DNA from: Bolinopsis microptera
Lineage: Eukaryota; Ctenophora; Tentaculata; Lobata; Bolinopsidae
DNA length: 64,000 nucleotides
Direction of reading: 5' to 3'
Assembly (NCBI RefSeq): GCF_026151205.1
Contig: NC_087072.1
Span: 16,321,669-16,385,668, forward strand
Of the stretch, positions 56,036 through 64,000 are shown one piece after another (position 1 is the first letter of the stretch; each line of letters begins with the position of its first letter). A model generated the notes under the pieces. The model made no database searches and was not told the origin of the DNA. It was given only the letters and a program-made list of their open reading frames with translations. A program made the translations under genes and the position numbers.

Positions 56036-58670
56036 ATGACCGACAGCTTTGTGCATTACAACAACTTGAAGCAAATGAATTACATTGAAATAGGTTGGAT
56101 TTAGTAAACATAATCATATGAGTAAACCATGGTGTTATTGCAAAAACCAATGACAAGTATCAGACCTATATTAATCTAAGAGACACAAAAAACGAATCAT
56201 CAACAACAAATTTTGAAAATCCTGCGCACAGGATCCTGTTTGTTTTCCCTACACTACCTCACCAAACCCCACTCTCCTTCTCCTCTCTTCAGGTTTATTC
56301 TTCAATTTTTTGAAAAATAGATAGCAGTATATATTTTCTATTTTAAATGAATAATGGCATTATACATTGTTTTGTTTTATCGTATGTAATTGTGTATAGT
56401 GTATGCTATGACTGGGGATATGCTAGATATTTTGAGGCTCACGACGTCTCTTCCCATGGGTGGAGTTTTGGTAGGCTGAGTATGTGTTCAATCTCCTTAC
56501 ATCGTATGGTTGAAACACTGAAAGGTTGCCTTAGCCCTTTGGGATCAGTGTTTTTGGCCCCACCGGGGATCCAATTATATGATTACATGGACATTACATT
56601 GACACCCATACTAATCAAACGACTTTAATGATTCAGAAAATTTTTACAACCTGCATTAAGTCAATGTATATAGAAATACACACGATCGCAAAGAAAAGAG
56701 GACACAAATGGTTCCTCGTTCTGCGACGTGTTTCCCTCGAGGTGGGCCGACAGGTTTTTTTGTTGTGTATAGTGCTGGGGAAAAAAACGCTTTAACTATC
56801 AATGAGTCAATGAGAGTACAATTTATAAATTCTGACCTAGTGCCACAGTTTCTGTGGTAAAAACAAATTAATAATTAAACGTGATATATTGTAGAAGGGC
56901 ATGATTTACTCAACATCACTAAGCTCAGGATGGATAATTAGCACACAAAGAATAAACTGACCTTTAAAACATGACCACCAGCTATACCAACGTAACCATA
57001 GCTTCCGAATAAAATAAATTGCTCTCACATAAAACAACTGCCTGGATCCCATGCACATTGTGGTCCCCAGGTGTTCGTAAAGAGCCCTTACAGGCAACTG
57101 GGTCCTTTTACCAGCCACAATAAAATTGAATCATGCCAGTACTGTCCATAGAACTGTAACCAACAATTTAAAAATAAGATATCTTTTCTAAATTTAAAAT
57201 TTTAAGTCAAAGAGAAATCTTCTCAATTAAAATTTTTAAGAATTAATATATTACCCTACTATGAAGTGGTGGCATTTCAACTTAACTAAATTTCAACTTT
57301 GAAAGTAAATAGATAATTAGCGACCAACAAAATTATATTATTAAGACATCCATTCTGCATTGTGTATTCCAATATAGAATTTATGATATTGTTATTGAAT
57401 GAATAAATGGTAATTAAATTTAACTTTGTTTTTATTAACTTTTGTTTTATTATTGCAAAGGACCAGTTGCCTGCAATAGCTTACTAGCACCCGAATTTAC
57501 CACTTTTGGAGCACAAACTCAACTAAAACCGGCCATGCAGCAAAAGTATGTTAGCGCCACATGGGAGGATTGAATCCCAAAATATTTATCATCACGCGGC
57601 ACTAATAATATGAAGTTCATTATCGAAATTAGATATGCCATCGATCGTTAAACACATATATAAAAGGTTATAAAGAATAATTAATATATTGGTTGTTGGT
57701 ATATATCGATATTAATCAATTATTTAAAATAGATTTGTGTTTGTTATAATAAACTATTGAGTTACGTTTCGATTAAATAATAAAACACTACTACAATACA
57801 ATACACAAACACAACTGACGGGACACAGAAATGAGAAGGACAACACATCACACGGACGGAAAACTGCTGCTGTTGATGAGTATCTGATTATATAATTATG
57901 GATCGCTTGTTCATAAAATAGGTGTGATCAATACTTCTAGAGTATATTGGGCTGGCACAGTTAGCTGCAAGGTTAACATTGGGGTCCAAAACCGGGAGTT
58001 GTGATACAACTTATTTCGCGTTACGTATAAGAGATACAAAAACTAAAATATAAGATATAAATGACTGCAAGTTTACGATATAGCGCGGCGCCATTCATTA
58101 ATCTGGCGCGGTAAATCACTGCTGGTTAAAGAAAAATGATAAAGTTATACACTGTTTAAGATTTTGCGCGCTAAACCTAAGAATGACAATGTCAATCCGT
58201 CCAGAACGTTGCTCAGCGAAGCCGAGCAACGATCGACGACGAGACGATGACGACGACGACGATGACGCGCATCGAAGATGCGAAGCAAGAAGCTAGTACC
58301 GCATGCGCGACGAGGCGGCGAAGTCCTCCAACCCTATACCAAAATTGTCAGTCCCCATATCTCATCCATTAAGCGTTCGAAAAACAAGTGCGAAAATAAT
58401 AATTTAATATAACATCAAAATGCACGGTCTACCTCGATAAAAAAAGTTGTTTTTCGTGATTTTCTTTTTATAGTTTTACTTAATATTTACATGGCACGCC
58501 AGTCACTAGCGCTTTGCACGGCGCTTTATTCAAGCTTCATGAACGTCGATACAGGAAGAAAAATACGTGAGAAGGAGCAAACAAGGAACTATCAAGCTAG
58601 GTAATGTCAAAGCACAATCCCAAACATTTCAAATGTTAATGAAATGCAGACCCACCGCTTGCCTCTTTTT
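56036..58670. other. unit interior: LINE 3' tail and unassigned sequence, copy 2
   Basis: Colinear with 38276-40884, including the TTGAGGCTCACGACGTCTC word near 56430 and the (GAC)n-rich patch near 58230-58265. No gene recognised. Confidence 0.4.
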
Positions 58671-59260
58671 AGTAAAACAAAGTATTTTTAGTTAAAAACA
58701 AAGTATTTTATTTATTATCAAGTGCATCGATTCATATGATATAATTATAAGAATATAATAGTAGGTCACACCTATTTAACTGTTACGTTCGATAGTCGTG
58801 CCATGAGCTAAATTTAACTAGGAGGACCCAGTGGTGTCGATTAAAATTTAAAAGGTGATTCTAAGTTGACCAAATGGAAAATTTTAAGAAAAGACGGATC
58901 AAAACACCGATCCAAGACAAGGAACCCCACTCTGCAGGACCAAACATGCTAATTGTCTTGTGCATGTCCCAAGGGTTCCAGTATGACCAGTGAAACAGTA
59001 ACGTAGCCTGGTCAACTAGTTTTGAATTCAACAAGCATGATGAGTGCTGGGGTTGTCTAGAGTAGGATATTGATGGTGCCAGGTTTGTCAGGCGGACATG
59101 AAATTCTGCGAGGAATATAAAGGAAATAAAACTCATATCAATAATAAAAATAGATCAAAAAAATAGATCCAAAGATTTCACACGGCAGTCAGTGGAACTT
59201 CCATGACAGGATGCTTTGAAACAGGTAATAATTAGCGCTTATTGTAATTAGTTGTTGCAA
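58671..59260. repeat. dispersed repeat, copy C (empty site for the TIR element)
   Basis: Similar to copies A and B. AAGTATTTTATTTATTATCA is uninterrupted. Internal words AAGAAAAGACGGATCAAAAC and AGTCAACTAG-like segments are kept. Confidence 0.8.
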
Positions 59261-60770
59261 GGGTGGGATGCTGAATGACTAAGTCTGGTTCAAGCCCAGC
59301 TATTTAGTGGGGAGCCACTCAATTTCACGTCCCAGGTGTATTGCAAATGCTGGGTATTCAGTACGAGCTTTTTTATACGTGCTCTTGATAATTGAATGTA
59401 GGAAGAAAGGTCGGAAATTTACTAGAGCCATGGACCAAGACATAGTTTTTCTGGTGAGATCAAAGGGAAGCAGCGTGCGCTACTTCAGCATAAATTAGAC
59501 GAGTAAATTTGCAAATCCAAACTGTATCATTGCAATTTTGTAGGTTTATAACCTACAAAAACGCTGGGCGGACTCCGTCGACGGTCTTTGGAACAAATTT
59601 TTACCAGTATCACCCGTCAAGGACGTTGACGCCTCGTACGCTGCGCACATTCAATGTGCAAATAGGAAAAAACACTTTAATTGTCCGTTTTATATCAATG
59701 ATAACAAGCATTGAATAATGTTACACAATGGACCATCGCGTATGTTTGCCAAAAATTTTAAATCGCGCGCTATCGAATTCGACAATTTTTTTATGAAAAA
59801 TATTCACACAACGTTTGTTATATGTTTCAAAGTAAGTTACCAGGTACTCAGGGGTCGCTCACACTATTACTAATCAGCCGAGGTGAGAAGGGTTTTCCAA
59901 ATGAGTAACTAAGGTGTAATTTTGACGAAACAATAGCTTTGTGTAAACTGCTTACGAGGTGAAGGGGGTTAAAAAATTGTTCCAAAACAGATTACGTAAT
60001 ATGTGAACGACCCCTAATAGCTTTGATTTTGGAGTCGCTTGTACCTAACAGGAACTCCATTTTTCGGCGTGAGGTAACCCTGCAATGTGCTTTGTCTTGT
60101 TTTCTTTCCTCTGTAGTATATATAAAAGATTGTTGTTGACAACTGTACTTTGACCTCACAAATCGACAAATCTTTGCACAAAGTACTACTACAATATTTG
60201 TTCCCAGGAGCTATTTAAGATTACTTTGATTTGTGTCCAGTCAAACAGTTTGATTTGAGATTGCAATGAAAATTAAGTCACATAGTAAACGCTGTTATCA
60301 CAAATAATGTCATTCATTACTATAAATTTATCATATTTGTTTTCACCATAATATAAATCGTAAATGAAGTTGTTTTTTTATACTTACCAAGTTTTTTTAG
60401 CATTAACCTTATTTAAAGATTAGAGGAGGTGTTTTGGGTTAAGTTACATAAACCAATTATAATAACTTGTAATATTATAGTTAACTGTTTTCTGATAACA
60501 CCATTCTCTCAGATTTAGAGTTTTATATCATGAAATTGGGACACAAAGCCAAGTTACTACTATGTTTTAATTAGGTAAGATGGTGATATATATAATTCAC
60601 TCGTACATTACTTATGTTAAAATATGTCAGTAAATCAGTATCTGTGTCCATGATTAAGATTCCTCTATCTAACCAATTGAGCTGCTTTAATGCTTACTCA
60701 AACAATGAACATTATCTTATTCATAACAAAAATCCCTTAAACTTAATAGTTTCATTTTAAACTACTTTTC
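59261..60770. other. unit interior upstream of SLC35B1, copy 2
   Basis: Colinear with 41471-42970, including GTAGGTTTATAACCTAC at 59542-59558. No gene recognised. Confidence 0.35.
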
Positions 60771-60771
60771 A

Positions 60772-62430
60772 GGAAAATTCTGTGCTACTCTACAACTGCA
60801 ATAGACCAAGAGAAAATAACAAGAGGAACATAGGGGCCGAAATTGAGAGATATTTCTATCCCATGTTCTGACTTTTGCCAGTGCAATCATCAAAGCTAGT
60901 GTTCGCCAAAGGTAATGGTACTACATAATCATGTCTAAAAAAACCATGTACTAACAAACGCATTGAACTATTAAAATTGGCTATTTTTTAGAAGCCAAAT
61001 AGTGTTCATGTACCGGAAAGTGGTCTTACATTGTGTCCTGTAAATGACACATATAATTACAGGAATACTTCTTGTGACAGACTCGCCTCCGGAACAAGAC
61101 CCAGCATACCTTGATGTTTGAATCTGCGGATTACTTACGTTGGAGCCGATGTGGCTTCCAAAAGCCGTCCCTTAAAAGGGTCAACAAATCCGACTCAAGT
61201 GTTGGGAAAGAGTTTGTAAACCATTCCCGTGATGCTGCATAGGTGATATATAGCTGTACGTTAAAACAAAGCAAGTCTGGTTTTATGATGTTAAATTTGA
61301 ACAGTCAAGCTTTGCTCCATGTATCACAATAGTGATTAATTTGAAAATAACAATGACAAAAATGTTATAGTGACGATAACCTTAGGTTTATTTTCAAATT
61401 AACTCAGGACAAAGGTATAATATTGTCAGTACCTGTCGTGATGTTGATAGTAGTTGGAGTTGCTCTTTTCATGAATAAAGAAACGGTAAATCTGACGGCT
61501 TGATTTACGATTTGGTTCTGTGAAAATGTACTTCTCACATCCTTGACACTTGGTGGGTACCACGACAATATAACTAACTCTATCGAACAGTTAGCTTTTT
61601 GATATATGAGAGTGACTAACATATAGATCAAAACTTATAATCTGCACAGATTGCCGTCGTTTTTACTTATAATTAAACCGATTTGATTAAAATGTTAAAT
61701 ACTTTGACCATAAAATACTTGCCAGTATTACAGACATCTCATCGCATGACAATATAAGTAGCCTGCTCTTGCATGGCAAAGTTTTCCATTACGTACTCAC
61801 AATTTCCACTAATTATTATTCACTTACAGACGGTCTAACTTAGTGGTGGCTCAGGAGAAATGATAGGACACGGAAATGAAAGCTCAACTTAACCATAATA
61901 ACAAAAAATGATTTTAATGATGAACCCTTTTCCCCCAGCATTGGTAAGAAATATTTAGATAATCCAACTATCAATAAAATTCCAAGCAGAGAGTGTACTC
62001 TCCTAGAGAACATTGGCAAATGGTTGGTTAAAATGCTGTCCACGTGTCCTAATTAACTTCCCGTGGCATCCTTAAAGTTTATAAATAAAGAGATTATATT
62101 GCATAATCAATTATGACAATATATTTCGTAGTCATGACGAATCTCTGTTGGCCACGGAGAGAACCTGGAAGCCCACACAATCTGCACAAAACAACCGAAG
62201 TCGTTCCCGGAAAACATCACTTTCGGATTTGCCAGTGCCATCGGTCAAACTTCATCTTCATCACCGTGTCTGAGTTCGGGCCCCTGATGTGCTCCATACA
62301 TGACCACTACCCGGAAGTTCTTTTACAATCCTGGATCTGATCGTTTTGTTTGGTTAATGCACAGTCCACCCGGCCGTGGGATAAGTACGCTGTTGTCTTT
62401 AGCGGACTTCCAGAACTAGTATTGTAAACT
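60772..62430 (+). pseudogene. SLC35B1: SLC35B1-like transporter, copy 2 (frames broken)
   Basis: Same exon series as 42974-44620: first exon after TTTTCAG at about 60773; GTGACAGACTCGCC at 61075; the VGVALFMY-type exon near 61440-61480; the DGLT exon near 61830; and the C-terminal exon 62130-62400, which contains GPLMCS(I)H and the FGNAL region. Indels at different places from copy 1 allow a consensus reading. Confidence 0.8.
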
Positions 62431-62836
62431 GTCCAAGGTGAGAAACTCTGAAAACATTTAATTTTAGGTTGGGTTAAGGTTTAATATTTCTGTCTCCACA
62501 GACTGATTTATAATTACTCGTATTTTTCATTAAAATGCAACCAGTAGCTTATTTTACTTTAAAGTCCCTTAAATTTCCATCTACCATTAACATAGTTTTA
62601 TGCTGACAGTTACTTATAATCATATTTTATCAATTCTTAACGTTATTTGATTATTAATTATATTGAATTAGTGAGAATAACATTTAGAGTTAGTTTTTCC
62701 AATGTCTATGTTGTACCTTTTAGCTCATCGGTCTGTTATTAAGGATATAATATTTAACTAATCAAAATTTCACCTTGGACCCTCTTAGCCCTAGACTTTT
62801 TAGTTATATTCTCGACGATCAAAATATTATTTAGAG

Positions 62837-64000
62837 TTGATGTTAATACATTTATTTTTCAAGAACATCTACATAACCGACTACTAAAATGATGATATGG
62901 TAACCGATATATAAGTAAATTGTGGAAGTTATATACGTATGACCACCAGCTCTTTAATTTTTAGTTCATGTTTTTTATTTCGCTGATTAATGATCAGAAT
63001 CGAGTTACTGACTACATAAAGTTTGGCAATATTCTAGATAATCAAAGCTTTGGATATTTTGCACGATTCATTCCTATTATGTGAAAGCTCTAATTTTCGT
63101 TCCTGAATTGTTTTAATTCATCTTCCTACAGACCCTAAACCCTCCTAAAATATCCATTTGTATATACAATATCCCACCCTGTAGCGAGAAAAGTCGAAGG
63201 TTCAGTATCCCCCCAATCTCGAGATCGCCTGGCCTCCCAAACTCCGAGAAAAGAGCAACAAGTTAAAACAACTGGACCTGTTCAACCAAGATCCATAGAA
63301 AGAGGTCACGAGGCAGAACTTGAGCGAAAACCCAGGAACTGTGTGCCCGACCTGCCGTAGAACTGCGAGGTAAGAACGTTACAAGTGTTTCTAACAAACA
63401 AGTGTAACAAGTTGTTTATAAACGTTTTAATACGTCTTATTGATTAAATTTTATATTCGTGCTATGCTGTACTATTATTTCGAGTAAAATGTTTTCGAGG
63501 TAATAAGTTATGGCACATAATGTATGTTTTTTCGTTGCAGTCGAGAATTTATGAAGTTCTGCCCCAACAAAAGCCTCCGCTGGTGGATGTCCACTAGGGA
63601 AGGAGGTAAAAGTGATGCAAAGTTGGCGATGCCAAACAGTTTGGTCACCGAACAGGAAAAAAGAGTGTACTTTAGCCTCTAAAGGGAACCTTCAGAACGA
63701 ACAGTTTCGTAAGATGCACGAGGATTCCAATGTCACATGATGCGGCAGAAGTAAGAAATGCTTTGTGAGCTAGAAGGATCTTCGTTGGACCCTACGTGTA
63801 ATTCTAGTTTTTAGAAGTGTTCGTTTTAAAAATGTAATCGACCGATTTGCCCATCAGTAATGAACGATCAGTATTCATAGTTCACTTACACATTTATATT
63901 TGAAAATCCAATCAAGCAATAAAAATTGATGTAATTACAATTATCAATATAATAATATGATGAATGAAGAAAGCAAGCTTCTAAATTCGGGATAGCCTGT
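62837..64000 (+). repeat. start of tandem unit copy 3 with first exons of the unidentified gene
   Basis: The window ends about 1.16 kb into a third copy. It includes the exon with RDRLAS (about 63210-63370) and the next exon after TTGCAG near 63540, colinear with 27680 and 45380 and with its own indels. Confidence 0.8.

Larger units (their letters stand above)
27325..64000. repeat. direct tandem array, ~17.75-kb unit, 2.07 copies (low-accuracy sequence)
   Basis: The anchor GTTGATG(A/T)TAATACA occurs at 27326, 45027 and 62836, giving periods of 17701 and 17809; another anchor (GTAAAACAAAGTATTTTTAG) at about 40890 and 58671 gives a similar value. Order and orientation of all content repeat exactly. 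Differences between copies are mostly one- to few-base indels spread evenly over exons, introns and repeats. The left junction near 27322 separates this from clean sequence. Confidence 0.92.

Noticed and set aside
27322-64000. Organelle genome or circular virus concatemer as explanation for the 17.75-kb repeat
   Set aside because: The unit holds nuclear intron-containing genes (WDR55, SLC35B1) and a LINE; no mitochondrial or viral genes are seen.

Overview
The window is animal nuclear DNA. Its genes have many short exons with GT-AG introns, the sequence is AT-rich, and it carries LINE-type and several kinds of DNA transposon remnants plus scattered TTAGGG-type repeats. The recognisable genes are metazoan: CEP95-like, a class A GPCR, SLC9B, PSME3, a COMM-domain protein, WDR55 and SLC35B1. 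The style suggests an invertebrate, possibly a cnidarian or other early-branching animal, but no marker in the window fixes the lineage.

The left part (1 to about 27.32 kb) is clean sequence; reading frames are intact across all splice junctions. In order it holds: the 5' part of a CEP95-like centrosomal gene (minus strand, running off the left edge); a LINE reverse-transcriptase scrap; a 2.66-kb inverted-repeat element with G-tract ends and a polypurine core, inserted in a dispersed repeat whose empty sites are visible elsewhere in the window; a 3-kb nest of GC-rich fold-back elements with telomere-like repeats and a cluster of TCACGTGA octamers (6.2-9.1 kb); a three-exon rhodopsin-like GPCR (plus); a complete 11-exon SLC9B Na+/H+ antiporter (minus, convergent with the GPCR) with a minisatellite made of copies of its own splice acceptor; a complete 11-exon PSME3 proteasome activator (minus) carrying a pogo-like MITE in one intron; a single-exon COMM-domain gene (minus); then more fold-back elements and a transposon ORF scrap (24.5-27.0 kb).

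The right part (about 27.32 kb to the end) is a direct tandem repeat with a period near 17.75 kb, present 2.07 times (anchors at 27326, 45027 and 62836). Each unit carries exons of an unidentified gene, a WDR55-like gene, a LINE with an AlkB-like 2OG-Fe(II) oxygenase and an SGNH hydrolase encoded upstream of its endonuclease and reverse transcriptase, dispersed repeats, and an SLC35B1-like gene. The copies differ mainly by scattered one-base insertions and deletions, and every coding frame in them is broken at different places. That pattern looks like uncorrected long-read error, either over a real tandem duplication or over a misassembly, so broken genes here should not be read as true pseudogenes without other data.

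The genes do not form a pathway. They are ordinary housekeeping or receptor genes that happen to be neighbours. The most interesting material is the oxygenase/hydrolase-bearing LINE, the splice-acceptor minisatellite, the acidic-pair change in SLC9B, and the large repeat.
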